Source: Clostridiaceae bacterium
GTDB taxonomy: Bacteria > Bacillota > Clostridia > Oscillospirales > Acutalibacteraceae
Length of the DNA stretch: 29,887 nucleotides
Assembly (NCBI GenBank): GCA_904501675.1
Contig: CAJGCL010000009.1
Coordinates: 1-29,887, forward strand
Reading direction: 5' to 3'
Shown here: positions 15,349-23,774 of the stretch, in pieces
Layout: every line of letters starts with the position of its first letter
How positions within the stretch are numbered: position 1 is the stretch's first letter
Notes under the pieces: model-generated
Databases searched by the model: none
Told to the model about the DNA's origin: nothing
The model's input: only the letters and a program-made list of their open reading frames with translations
Position numbers and translations under genes: made by a program

Positions 15349-15956
15349 TCAGCTGTTGTATTTGGACATAGCGCCTTCTGTGTCGCCCTTTATCATCATT
15401 TCGAGGGCGCCTAAGGCGTTATCCATAGCCTCTCTCATAAGAGGAATATCTTTTTTGGGGAAGTTTGAAAGAACCCAGTCTGCTAAATCGTAATCAGGAT
15501 GAGGCTTTTTGCCAACACCTAACTTGATTCGAGGGAATTCTTCGGTGCCTAAATGGGCAATAATACTTTTTATTCCGTTATGACCGCCTGCGCTTCCCTT
15601 CCTTTTTATACGGAGTTTACCGGGTTCAAGGGAAATATCATCAAAGATGACGATAACATTCTGTGGCGGAATTTTATAGAATGATGCGCATTCACCAACA
15701 GAAACACCGCTATTGTTCATCATTGTCTGTGGCTTCATAACAAGCACTTTTTTGCTTGCTATTCTAGTATCGCCGATAAGAGCATGGAATTTAAGCTTTT
15801 TGCTTTAAAGCCTAACTCGTTTTCCATATTCTCAACACAGAGAAAGCCTGCATTGTGGCGTGTTGTTTCATATTTAGGACCAGGGTTGCCGAGACCTACA
15901 ATAAGGTAATCATAGGTGGAGCCGCCTGAAGGTTGTTTTTTGAATTTATTGAACAT
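15349..15956 (-). pseudogene. pth: Peptidyl-tRNA hydrolase, split by a one-base frameshift
   Basis: Pth releases peptides from prematurely dropped peptidyl-tRNA and is normally essential. The first frame (15956 down) encodes DYLIVGLGNPGPKYETTRHNAGF with catalytic His34 (E. coli His20), after a 14-residue extension, then runs to a stop near 15759. The second frame (from about 15795 down) encodes KLKFHALIGDTRIASKKVLV followed by MKPQTMMNNSG and FDDISLEPGKLRIKRKGSAGGHNG, all expected Pth motifs. The frames join perfectly if the A5 run (minus strand, 15801-15797) had six A, giving a protein of about 202 aa. So one base is missing, or the ribosome or polymerase slips -1 here. AAGGATT precedes the ATG. 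No other pth is visible in the window. Confidence 0.93.
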
Positions 15957-15968
15957 AATTTGTAATCC

Positions 15969-16655
15969 TTATTTTGTGTGTTGACGTTTGTATGGTTTTT
16001 TTACATTTACCCAATTTTCTTTTATTGATTGCCTTGAGCGAGCAACAGCAAGTGAGTTGTCAGGCACATCCTCTGTTATAGTAGAGCCTGCGGCAGTGAA
16101 AGCGTTTTCACCAACTGTAACAGGCGCTACAAGGTTTGTGTTACAACCTATAAAAGCACCATCCTTAACTACTGTGCGAGATTTATTTCTGCCGTCGTAG
16201 TTAACTGTAACACAACCGCAACCAAAGTTGACGTCTTTTCCAACATCAGAATCACCAACATAAAGAAGATGTGGAAGTTTACTTCCTTCGTCAATTGTTG
16301 AATTCTTTACCTCAACAAAGTTACCTATATGAACATTGTCTGCGATTTTGGAATTAGGTCTTATATGAACGAATGGTCCTGAGGTAACACCATCACCAAT
16401 TTCTGAATTGAAAGCCTGAGTATTGTTAAGCTTGGTGTTGCGACCAACAGTTGTATCAGCAATATATGAGTTAGGACCAATAACGCTTCCTTCACATATT
16501 TTTGTTTCTCCAAGAAGAATTGTACCGGGCATAACTACAACATTTTTTTCTATTTTTACCGACGGCTCAATTATAACACCATCAAAACAGGGGATTTCCA
16601 CACCATTTTTTACAAGATTCTCTAATATTTCCAAGCGTTCATTATTGTTTATCAT
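15969..16655 (-). CDS. GlmU-like stand-alone acetyltransferase (left-handed beta-helix)
   Basis: A 228-aa protein equal to the C-terminal acetyltransferase half of GlmU, which makes N-acetylglucosamine-1-phosphate. Hexapeptide repeats run through residues about 30-200. GPFVHIRPNSKIADNVHIGN, EVKNSTIDEGSKLPHLLYVG (with the catalytic-type His), VNYDGRNKSRTVVKDGAFIG and LAVARSRQ match GlmU. The N-terminal helix NNERLEILENLVKNGVEI corresponds to the GlmU linker, while the uridylyltransferase domain is absent. The ATG at 16655 is chosen because AAAGGTGA lies just upstream; a GTG 9 nt earlier overlaps that site. It is first in the pth-mfd operon. The partner uridylyltransferase must be encoded elsewhere, or the substrate differs. 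Confidence 0.85.
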   Translation of the reverse strand: MINNNERLEILENLVKNGVEIPCFDGVIIEPSVKIEKNVVVMPGTILLGETKICEGSVIGPNSYIADTTVGRNTKLNNTQAFNSEIGDGVTSGPFVHIRPNSKIADNVHIGNFVEVKNSTIDEGSKLPHLLYVGDSDVGKDVNFGCGCVTVNYDGRNKSRTVVKDGAFIGCNTNLVAPVTVGENAFTAAGSTITEDVPDNSLAVARSRQSIKENWVNVKKPYKRQHTK

Positions 16656-16688
16656 AACAATCACCTTTCATTATATCTCTAATCTAAT

Positions 16689-16717
16689 ATTTTACCATAA
16701 AATACGCTGATTTTCAA
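16689..16717 (-). promoter_or_regulatory. Promoter of the acetyltransferase-pth-mfd operon
   Basis: On the minus strand: TTGAAA (16717-16712), 17-nt spacer, TAAAAT (16694-16689) with TGG as extended -10. The gene starts about 34 nt downstream. Confidence 0.75.
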
Positions 16718-16810
16718 GGATTCTATTGTGTAGGAGAAAGATTTTAACCGTAAATATGGATGCGCATGAACAAAATTACGGAAAGTTCTCGTTTTTTTCT
16801 CGTTTCGATA

Positions 16811-16839
16811 TTGATTTGTTTTCGCTTCTGTTGTATAAT
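16811..16839 (+). promoter_or_regulatory. Promoter of the two-component system
   Basis: TTGATT (16811-16816), 17-nt spacer, TATAAT (16834-16839). GGAGCGGGGGGAG at 16859-16871 then serves as the ribosome site of the kinase gene at 16875. Confidence 0.75.
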
Positions 16840-16874
16840 TTACTTAATTATTCCAATGGAGCGGGGGGAGAAGT

Positions 16875-18767
16875 ATGTCAAGTGCTTTTAAAAAGAACAC
16901 GTTATTTGTAGTAGTGATTATGATAACTGTTCTTGCGTGTATAATTCTGCCCTTTATTTCATATGTTAATCCTAGTCTTTTTAATAATATGAAAATCTCT
17001 AGCGCCTATGCTGATGTTGAGGGCTACGATTTTTCTAATGGCGATACGGTCTCTCTTGCCGGTGAATGGGAGTTTTTCTGGAATAAGCATATTGTAACAG
17101 AAAAGCTTAAAGAAGCTGAGCCTGATTTATACGTAAGTGTACCTTCTTCCTGGACTCAATATGAGCTTGACGGACAAGATCTTTCGAATGGCGGTATAGC
17201 AAGTTATCGGATTTTCGTTGAAAACATAAGCTCGGTTCATCCCGTTGTGGTAAGTATAATGAATCTTCCCGGTAAATGTCAGGTTTTTATTGATGGTGAG
17301 TTTGTTTTTTCAAATCGTTCAGTTCCTTGTAAGATTCATGGAAATCAGAATCTCGTTGAGCCCTATTCTGAACCATTTACCATTAATGATTCGGGTGTTC
17401 ATGAAATTGTTGTTGAAGTAGAGTGTGAATATTCAAGTGGGCTTACAGCAGTTCCTGTTTTGTCAGACTATAATCAGTATCTTGATTCTATTATGAGCTC
17501 TGTAGCATTGCGGTTTTTATTTATTGGCGTAGTTGCATTTTTTGCCATAGGTTCTGCATCGCTTGCGATTATGCGAAAGAACTTTTTAAGTCAATTGTGG
17601 CTTGTTCTGTTATGTGTGGTATTTATTTTCAGAATGCTTATTTCCAACGAGGGATATATGATTTCCCATAATTTTTTTGGTAATATCAACTATGAAATAA
17701 TGATGAGTCTGATGTATGCAACTACGTTTATTATTAAACTTTGTATGCTTATGCATCTTATAAATGTGTTAGGTCTCAAGGTAAGCCAAATTACACTTGT
17801 AGTAATAAGCGCTGTTTTCCTTGCAAGTGCTTTTGTTCCGTACTTTACATATGACTATATTTACACTTCTAAAGTTTATATGTTGATTCAGACTATAGTT
17901 TATATTTTTGACGGATATATGGTGTTTAAATTATCAGATGTTGTAGTTAAGAAAGAACGCTTTGCAGTACTGTATCTTATATTGTATTGTATATGTGCAG
18001 CTTCTCTTGTTACTGATAATTTATATCTTTATGGATATATTTCTGATACGGTTTCCTTTATCATGCCGGTATCTTGTTTCTTATTTATAGCTTTTATGCT
18101 TTTTGTTCATCTTATAAGCACCTTGGATACATACAAGGCTGCGCAAAAAACAGCAGAGCTGGAAAAAGAAATTGCAGAAATCAATATGACTCTTATGCTA
18201 AGCCAAATTCAACCACATTTCTTATACAATGCTTTAAATACTATTAAGTATCTTACTAAAAAAGACCCGAAGACAGCGGAAAGTGCTATTGTAAAGTTTT
18301 CGGGATATTTACGTACCAATATGGATTCTCTTACTCAGAAGGAGCCGATTCCTGTAAGCAAAGAAATTGAACACGTAAAAAATTATGTGGATATTGAAAA
18401 ACTTAGGTTCGCAGACAGACTTAATGTTGAATATGAAGTCTCTGCTGAAAACTTCAATGTACCACCGCTTACTATTCAACCTATTGTTGAAAATGCTATT
18501 AAACATGGCGTAAATCAGAAAGCGGAGGGCGGAACGGTTAAGATTAAAACATACGAAGAAGATGGCTTTAATGTTATCTGTGTTGAAGACGATGGAGTAG
18601 GTTTTGATGTTGACGAAGAAAAGGATGATGGACGTTCTCACGTTGGTGTAACAAACATTAAAAAACGACTGGCAGTTATGGTTAATGCAGATATAGATAT
18701 TAACAGCCAGACAGGGAAAGGTACTACTGTAACAATTAAAATTCCCAAGAAGGAGGAAGCAAAATGA
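16875..18767 (+). CDS. LytS/YpdA-type sensor histidine kinase with 7TM sensor part
   Basis: A 630-aa membrane kinase. A first span lies at residues 9-28. An extracellular jelly-roll-like domain follows (about 45-205; LAGEWEFFWNKHI, VSVPSSWTQYELDG), which resembles the extracellular domains of 7TMR-DISM receptors and GH2 sugar-binding modules. About seven spans run from about 212 to 425. After a short coiled segment, the cytoplasmic His_kinase domain shows QPHFLYNALNTIKYL, with phospho-His448, and the HATPase domain shows IVENAIKHG and DDGVGFD. The stop codon overlaps the response regulator start (ATGA). The ligand is unknown, but the extracellular fold would suit a carbohydrate or small molecule. 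Confidence 0.88.
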   Translation: MSSAFKKNTLFVVVIMITVLACIILPFISYVNPSLFNNMKISSAYADVEGYDFSNGDTVSLAGEWEFFWNKHIVTEKLKEAEPDLYVSVPSSWTQYELDGQDLSNGGIASYRIFVENISSVHPVVVSIMNLPGKCQVFIDGEFVFSNRSVPCKIHGNQNLVEPYSEPFTINDSGVHEIVVEVECEYSSGLTAVPVLSDYNQYLDSIMSSVALRFLFIGVVAFFAIGSASLAIMRKNFLSQLWLVLLCVVFIFRMLISNEGYMISHNFFGNINYEIMMSLMYATTFIIKLCMLMHLINVLGLKVSQITLVVISAVFLASAFVPYFTYDYIYTSKVYMLIQTIVYIFDGYMVFKLSDVVVKKERFAVLYLILYCICAASLVTDNLYLYGYISDTVSFIMPVSCFLFIAFMLFVHLISTLDTYKAAQKTAELEKEIAEINMTLMLSQIQPHFLYNALNTIKYLTKKDPKTAESAIVKFSGYLRTNMDSLTQKEPIPVSKEIEHVKNYVDIEKLRFADRLNVEYEVSAENFNVPPLTIQPIVENAIKHGVNQKAEGGTVKIKTYEEDGFNVICVEDDGVGFDVDEEKDDGRSHVGVTNIKKRLAVMVNADIDINSQTGKGTTVTIKIPKKEEAK

Positions 18768-19558
18768 GAATAATTGCAGTCGATGATGAATTTATTGCTC
18801 TTGAAGAGTTTGAGGATACTTGCAGGTCTTTGGGAATTGAAGATGAGATTGTTAAGTTCAATAATCCTCTGGATGCTTTAGGTTATGTTGCTAAAAACAA
18901 GGTGGATATTGCTTTCCTTGATATTGAGATGCCTGTTATAAAGGGGATTGAACTTGCCAGAAGAATGAAGGCGCTTTCAAAAAATATACGTGTTATATTC
19001 ACAACAGGATATAGCGACCATGCTCTTGAGGCTTTCTCCGTTGATGCGGTAGATTATGTTCTTAAGCCATATAGTCCTGAAGCAATAAAAAAGGCATATG
19101 ATAAGGCTCTTCTTGTGAGAGATGCTGTTGATGAAAACCACATTTTTATAAAAACATTTGGTTTCTTTGATGTTTTTGTTGATGGTAAGCCCGTTAATTT
19201 TTCAAGTGCAAAGTCAAAGGAATTACTTGCTTTGCTTGTTGACAGAAATGGTGGTATAATCAGCACAGAACAGGCGGTTTCAATTCTTTGGGAAGGCAGA
19301 GCCTACGACGAAACAGTTCAATCTCTTTTCAGAAAAGTGTTGAAATCTCTCAGAGCATCTCTTGAGGAAGCCGGAATTTCTGATATACTTATAGATAACA
19401 GAAATCAGCGTAGCGTTGATAAATCTAAATTTACATGTGATTATTACGATTTCCTTGAAAAAGGGAAAAATGAAAATACAAAGTATTTTGGTCAGTATAT
19501 GGAGCAGTACCCTTGGGCTAAGGAAACACGAGCTCAGATAGATGAAATGTATAAATAA
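18764..19558 (+). CDS. Response regulator with SARP-type (winged helix plus BTAD) output
   Basis: A 264-aa protein. The receiver domain (1-120) has the acidic pair Asp7/Asp8, phospho-acceptor Asp53 (FLDIEMP), Thr81 and Lys101 (VLKPYS). After a linker, residues about 135-215 form a winged helix of the OmpR/SARP kind (FGFFDVFVDGKPVNFSSAKSKELLALLVDRNGG, with TVQSLFRKVLKSLRASLEEAG), followed by a short BTAD-like tail. This output is unusual beside LytS-type kinases, which mostly pair with LytTR regulators. The 4-nt ATGA overlap with the kinase shows they are partners. No target genes can be named. Confidence 0.88.
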   Translation: MRIIAVDDEFIALEEFEDTCRSLGIEDEIVKFNNPLDALGYVAKNKVDIAFLDIEMPVIKGIELARRMKALSKNIRVIFTTGYSDHALEAFSVDAVDYVLKPYSPEAIKKAYDKALLVRDAVDENHIFIKTFGFFDVFVDGKPVNFSSAKSKELLALLVDRNGGIISTEQAVSILWEGRAYDETVQSLFRKVLKSLRASLEEAGISDILIDNRNQRSVDKSKFTCDYYDFLEKGKNENTKYFGQYMEQYPWAKETRAQIDEMYK

Positions 19559-19596
19559 AAGAAAGCAGGAATCAGTTTTGATTCCTGCTCTTTCTT
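19557..19596. terminator. Bidirectional terminator between the regulator and the VanZ-like gene
   Basis: AGCAGGAATCA (19564-19574) pairs perfectly with TGATTCCTGCT (19579-19589) around GTTT, with a T-rich tail on both strands. The hairpin contains the stop codon of the VanZ-like gene. Confidence 0.88.
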
Positions 19597-20033
19597 TTCT
19601 TTTTGATTTTTTTGGTCAAAAGTATAACTGCAATTATAAGTACGGTTCCGCATATTATTCCGCCTAAATCAACTAACAGGTCGGATATCTGAAAGGCTCG
19701 TCCGTCAATAAATATCTGGTGTATTTCATCAGTCCAGGCGTAAAGCCATGAAAGTGAAATGCATAAAACAGGCTTACGTTTCTCTTTAAAAGCATAATAG
19801 CAATTGGTTGAAAGAAATCCTAATGCTGCGAATTCACTGAAATGACCGAAGGTACGAACAATTGCTTCGGGAATGTTATCACCGAAAACAAGAGATAAAA
19901 GTTTTGTTACAAAACCGCTTGTTTCAGAAGATTCGGAGCCATCCTGGTGGGATAATACGAAAATAGTTACCATAACAGCTATAAGAAGAACAAGCGAAAC
20001 AACTTTATATATTTTATTTCCTGTATTCTTCAT
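19572..20033 (-). CDS. VanZ-like family membrane protein
   Basis: A 153-aa membrane protein with about four spans. The VanZ-like core is visible: a first span (KVVSLVLLIAVMVTIFVLSHQ), HFSEFAALGFLSTNCYYAF, then WLYAWTDEIHQIFIDGRAFQISDLLVDLGG, which holds the conserved D-E-x-H-Q and D-xx-D-xx-G residues. VanZ of the vancomycin clusters confers teicoplanin resistance, but most clostridial members have no known role. The ATG at 20033 is chosen because it lies 1 nt after the stop codon of the upstream gene with GAGGTG before it; longer in-frame starts lie inside that gene. Tail KKIKKKRKSRNQN is very basic. Confidence 0.88.
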   Translation of the reverse strand: MKNTGNKIYKVVSLVLLIAVMVTIFVLSHQDGSESSETSGFVTKLLSLVFGDNIPEAIVRTFGHFSEFAALGFLSTNCYYAFKEKRKPVLCISLSWLYAWTDEIHQIFIDGRAFQISDLLVDLGGIICGTVLIIAVILLTKKIKKKRKSRNQN

Positions 20034-20034
20034 A

Positions 20035-21573
20035 TTACACCTCATGACCTGCATGGAAATACAGGAGATTTCCACCATCAGCAAGGTAAATACCGCTAAA
20101 GGATTCGTTAATGTATAATTCCTTTCCTGTATAGAAAAGAGGAACAAATATATTGTTTTTGATAATGTGTTGTTCAGCCTTTTGGTGAATCTTAAAAGAT
20201 TCTTCAGGTATTGTGTTCAGTTTTCCTCTCAGGTTTTGTATTGTTTTACCGCCGTAGTAGCAAGGCGCTCCTGAAAGTGAATTTATAATAGCGGTAGCTG
20301 TTTTTTCGTTGGCGTTAATTGGTAGAACCGCAATATCGTATTCAGCTTTTTCGGCAAAATCTTTTACATGGCTTTTGGGGAAAGTAACAAGTGTGAATTC
20401 TATTTTTTCTCCGAAAAGATTTTCCCAATCTGCAATTATTTTTTCTGCGGATGTTTTCATTTCTTCCGGTGCGGCAAAAGTAACTGAATAAGATTTGAAG
20501 CCATATTTCTGTTGAATGGTACCCATAGCTTTTACTGCGTTGTCAGGGTTGAATTCAGGTGGTGTTATATTGTTCTGGAAGTTTCCGTATGTTACATCAC
20601 CGATGCTGAAATTTGGGGGATATAAAAACTTTGCTTTCTGTATAGCAAAATCGGGACATGCAACATTATCTAAGTTTATGGAGCTTGCGAGAATCTTTCT
20701 GAAGGCACTCTGAGAGCCCAGCTTTGATTTGCAGTTAAAGGCTAAGCCCCAAACCTCACTGTATAATGTTGATACGGGATGCGTATATGCTATACTTTCT
20801 GCTGAAGAATTCGCAATATAAATGTTATAGCTTCCGTCGTTAAAACGTGTTTTCAATGCGTCTTCTGTGCCGGTTGTGTAAAGAAGCACCTTTTTGTTCT
20901 GAATCTGAATATTTCCGTTGTACTGAGGATTTTTCATTAAAACAGTTTCAGTAGGTGATGTTTCTTTAACATAATAAGGACCGTTATATAAAATTGTATC
21001 AAATGTAGTAGCGTAAGAATTTCCTGATGCTTCTATAAAGGATTTGCTGCAAGGGTATATAGGGAGAGCAGCAAGCTTATATAAAAGGTCTAAATCCTTT
21101 TCTGTCAGCGTTATTTCAATGGTGAAATCATCTATAATATTTATTGATTTAACAGAATTGAATTCAGGATTTTCTTCCTTGAATTTTTGGAAACCGTAAA
21201 CATAATCTTCTCCGGTAATGGAAGAATTAAAGTCTTTTATATTTGCATTTTTAATTATGGTTTTTGCTCCCTCAGGAATATACCATTCTGCTTTAGGATT
21301 AAGCTTGAAAATATATGAAAGACCGTCTTTTTCAATTGTATAGGCGGTGGCACCTGCAAGGTTTATTTTCCCATGTTCATCAAAACGAAGAAGCCCTTCA
21401 AAGCAATTGGTGCTGATGATTTTTTCTGCATCGGTTTTGCTCAATAACGGATTAAAGGTGTTAACAGCTTCTCTTATACCAATTGTAAAATTAGCGTTTT
21501 CGTTTGTAAGAGAGCAAGCGGAAAAGGAGAATATAATTGCAAAACAAAGAATAATACTAATAATCTTTTTCAT
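20035..21573 (-). CDS. Peptide-type (family 5) ABC transporter substrate-binding lipoprotein
   Basis: A 512-aa extracellular solute-binding protein of the OppA/DppA group. The lipobox is FSAC with lipidated Cys20. The mature part has features of the family: FTIGIREAVNTFNPLLSKTDA, CFEGLLRFDEHGKI, FKLNPKAEWYIPEGA, SITGEDYVYGFQKF, and NGPYYVKETSPTETVLMKN. The ATG at 21573 overlaps the nth stop codon by 4 bases (ATGA), which fixes the start over a longer in-frame one. No permease or ATPase genes lie nearby; it must use a transporter encoded elsewhere or act alone. The ligand is unknown. It is coupled to the VanZ-like gene downstream. Confidence 0.9.
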   Translation of the reverse strand: MKKIISIILCFAIIFSFSACSLTNENANFTIGIREAVNTFNPLLSKTDAEKIISTNCFEGLLRFDEHGKINLAGATAYTIEKDGLSYIFKLNPKAEWYIPEGAKTIIKNANIKDFNSSITGEDYVYGFQKFKEENPEFNSVKSINIIDDFTIEITLTEKDLDLLYKLAALPIYPCSKSFIEASGNSYATTFDTILYNGPYYVKETSPTETVLMKNPQYNGNIQIQNKKVLLYTTGTEDALKTRFNDGSYNIYIANSSAESIAYTHPVSTLYSEVWGLAFNCKSKLGSQSAFRKILASSINLDNVACPDFAIQKAKFLYPPNFSIGDVTYGNFQNNITPPEFNPDNAVKAMGTIQQKYGFKSYSVTFAAPEEMKTSAEKIIADWENLFGEKIEFTLVTFPKSHVKDFAEKAEYDIAVLPINANEKTATAIINSLSGAPCYYGGKTIQNLRGKLNTIPEESFKIHQKAEQHIIKNNIFVPLFYTGKELYINESFSGIYLADGGNLLYFHAGHEV

Positions 21574-22205
21574 ACGTAATCCTTTCTGCTTTTGCAAACA
21601 TCTTTTAAAATGCATTCATCGCATTTTGGGCGGCGCGCTATACAAACTGCTCTGCCGTGGAGAACTATTCTGTGGCAGAAATCGTTACTCTCTTCAGGTG
21701 GAAGAATCTTTTTGAGTTGAAGCTCAACTTTTTTAGGATCCTTTGAATCGGTAAGTCCTAAAAGGTTGGTGATTCTTATAACGTGAGTGTCTGCGACAAC
21801 TGCAGGCTTTTTATAAACATCCCCAAGAATTAAGTTAGCAGTTTTTCTGCCTACACCGGGGAGCTTTGTTAATTCTTCAATAGTGTCAGGCAAAACGCCA
21901 TTGTAAATATCCCTTACGTCTTTTGCCATACCGATTAAATCGCGGGCTTTTCCATGGTAAAAACCGCAGGAGTGAATAAGGTTTTCAACATCTTCAACAG
22001 GTGCTTCAGCAAGCTCATTTTCTGAAGGGTATTTTTCGAATAATGCAGGGGTTACAAGGTTAACTCTTGCATCTGTGCACTGGGCAGAAAGACGGGTTGC
22101 AACAAGAAGCTGAAAGGGAGTGTCTGCATTAAGCTGACAGATTGCTTCAGGGTATACTGTTTTCAATAACTCACAGATTTTTAAAGCTCTTTCTTTTTTT
22201 GTCAT
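21570..22205 (-). CDS. nth: Endonuclease III
   Basis: A DNA N-glycosylase/AP lyase that removes oxidised pyrimidines in base excision repair. The 211-aa length is standard. It has the helix-hairpin-helix LPGVGRKTANLIL, with the catalytic Lys in GRKTAN, the catalytic Asp in VADTHVIRITNLLGL, and the four iron-sulfur cysteines near the C-terminus in the spacing C-x6-C-x2-C-x5-C (CIARRPKCDECILKDVC). AAGGAGGG precedes the ATG. Its stop codon overlaps the start of the binding lipoprotein gene, and the three genes appear to be one transcript from a promoter at 22234-22262. Confidence 0.98.
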   Translation of the reverse strand: MTKKERALKICELLKTVYPEAICQLNADTPFQLLVATRLSAQCTDARVNLVTPALFEKYPSENELAEAPVEDVENLIHSCGFYHGKARDLIGMAKDVRDIYNGVLPDTIEELTKLPGVGRKTANLILGDVYKKPAVVADTHVIRITNLLGLTDSKDPKKVELQLKKILPPEESNDFCHRIVLHGRAVCIARRPKCDECILKDVCKSRKDYV

Positions 22206-22233
22206 TCAAAACCCTCCTTCAAATGTTTTTTAA

Positions 22234-22262
22234 ATAATACCATTAAATTATGAATATTTCAA
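22234..22262 (-). promoter_or_regulatory. nth operon promoter
   Basis: On the minus strand: TTGAAA (22262-22257), 17-nt spacer, TATTAT (22239-22234) with TGG as extended -10. The sequence resembles the promoter at 16689-16717. Confidence 0.7.
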
Positions 22263-22284
22263 TATATAGTCATTCTAAACTCCA

Positions 22285-22313
22285 TTGACAAAATAAGGCA
22301 CACTTGTTAATAT
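22285..22313 (+). promoter_or_regulatory. glnA promoter
   Basis: Consensus TTGACA (22285-22290), 17-nt spacer, TAATAT (22308-22313). Transcription would start near 22320 and the ATG lies at 22345 with AGAGG upstream. No obvious GlnR-type palindrome was seen. Confidence 0.75.
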
Positions 22314-22344
22314 ATTTGTATACTTTTGGAAAAGAGGTTTATTT

Positions 22345-23769
22345 ATGGATAAGAAAATTCAAAAAATTATCAACCTTATTAAAGAAAAAGACATTAAAAT
22401 GATTGACTTTAAAATGGTTGATATTAACGGTCAGTACCGCCATGTAACAATTCCTGCTTGTAGCTTTGACGAAAGCGTTATGGAAAAGGGAATCGGTTTT
22501 GACGCTTCAAACTACGGCTATGCAGTTGTTGAAAAGAGTGATATGGTTTTCATTCCTGACCCTGATACAGCAATGATTGACCCGTTCTGCGAGATTCCTA
22601 CACTTACAATCAGCGGTAACGCTATGATTATTGATTCTCCTGAAAACAGACCTCTTGCACAGTATCCGAGAAATATTGTTCTTGCTGCAGAAAAATATAT
22701 GAGAGATAGCGGCATTGCAGATAAAATGCTTATTCTCCCTGAGTTTGAATTCTATCTTTTCGATTATGTTGGTTGGGATGTTTCACCAAATAACATTTCT
22801 GCAACACTTGATACAAAGCAGTCATATTGGAATAGCGACAGCGAAGGACACGGTGTAATCGTGCCAAAGCAGAAGGCATACCATATTGCAAAGCCATACG
22901 ATGCTTCTTATGAGTGCCGTAGTGAAATGTGTCTTCTTATGGAAGAAGCAGGCATTAAGGTTAAATACCATCACCCTGAGGTTGCTGCTTCCGGTCAGTT
23001 TGAAATTGAGCCACAGCTTGGCGAGATGTCAAAAATGGCTGATGCTACAATGATGATTAAGTATATCATTAAAAATACTGCAGCAAAATATGGTCTCAGC
23101 GCAACTCTTATGCCAAAGCCTGTTTACGGTGAAGCGGGTAGCGGTATGCACGTGCATATGCAGCTCTTCAAAGATGGCGAGCCTATCTTCTCTGATGATA
23201 ACGGCTACTCACACCTCAGCGAAACTGCTCACTACTTTATTGGTGGTCTTCTTAAGCATATTTCTTCACTTTGTGCTATTACTAACCCAAGCACAAACTC
23301 ATTCAAGAGACTTATCCCTGGTTTTGAAGCTCCTGTAACAGTAGGCTATGCAACATCAAACAGAAGCGCTGTTATCCGTATTCCTGCATATGCAAAGCAG
23401 CCTGAGGAAAGACGCTTTGAGCTTCGTAACCCTGACGCAACATGTAACCCATACTTCTGCTATGCAGCTCTTCTTATGGCAGGTCTTGACGGTATCAAGA
23501 ATAAGATTGACCCAAGAACAAACGGATGGGGTCCATACGACTTTAACCTTTACAACCTTCCTGAAGAAGAAAAAGCAAAGCTTAAGGGTCTTCCAACAAG
23601 CCTTGATGAAGCACTTGACGAGCTTGAAAAGGATAACGATTACTTAACAGCAGGCGGAGTGTTCCCAAAAGAGCTTATTGCAAACTTTATTAAAACAAAG
23701 CGCGCAGAGCTTGCAGAGATTGCAAAGATTCCACATCCTGTTGAGTTTGAAAAATATTATAATCTTTAA
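22345..23769 (+). CDS. glnA: Glutamine synthetase, type I (beta-like)
   Basis: GlnA makes glutamine from glutamate, ammonia and ATP, as a dodecamer in the cytoplasm. The 474-aa length, the segment with SYWNSDSEGHGVIVPKQKAY, and the C-terminus PHPVEFEKYYNL match the GSI-beta subclass, not the shorter alpha subclass that is frequent in Bacillota. Metal ligands and active-site motifs are visible: LPEFEFYLFD, GSGMHVHMQLF, NPSTNSFKRLIPGFEAPVT, and RIPAYAKQPEERRFELRNPDATCNPYF. Tyr403 lies in FNLYNLPEEE, the same place as the adenylylated Tyr397 of E. coli. Whether a GlnE-like enzyme exists is unknown. The strong terminator at 23775 ends the transcript. Confidence 0.97.
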   Translation: MDKKIQKIINLIKEKDIKMIDFKMVDINGQYRHVTIPACSFDESVMEKGIGFDASNYGYAVVEKSDMVFIPDPDTAMIDPFCEIPTLTISGNAMIIDSPENRPLAQYPRNIVLAAEKYMRDSGIADKMLILPEFEFYLFDYVGWDVSPNNISATLDTKQSYWNSDSEGHGVIVPKQKAYHIAKPYDASYECRSEMCLLMEEAGIKVKYHHPEVAASGQFEIEPQLGEMSKMADATMMIKYIIKNTAAKYGLSATLMPKPVYGEAGSGMHVHMQLFKDGEPIFSDDNGYSHLSETAHYFIGGLLKHISSLCAITNPSTNSFKRLIPGFEAPVTVGYATSNRSAVIRIPAYAKQPEERRFELRNPDATCNPYFCYAALLMAGLDGIKNKIDPRTNGWGPYDFNLYNLPEEEKAKLKGLPTSLDEALDELEKDNDYLTAGGVFPKELIANFIKTKRAELAEIAKIPHPVEFEKYYNL

Positions 23770-23774
23770 TTCAG

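Noticed and set aside
20034..20147. Longer start for the VanZ-like gene
   Set aside because: It would overlap the binding lipoprotein gene by over 100 bp; the ATG at 20033 has a ribosome site and gives a normal N-terminus.
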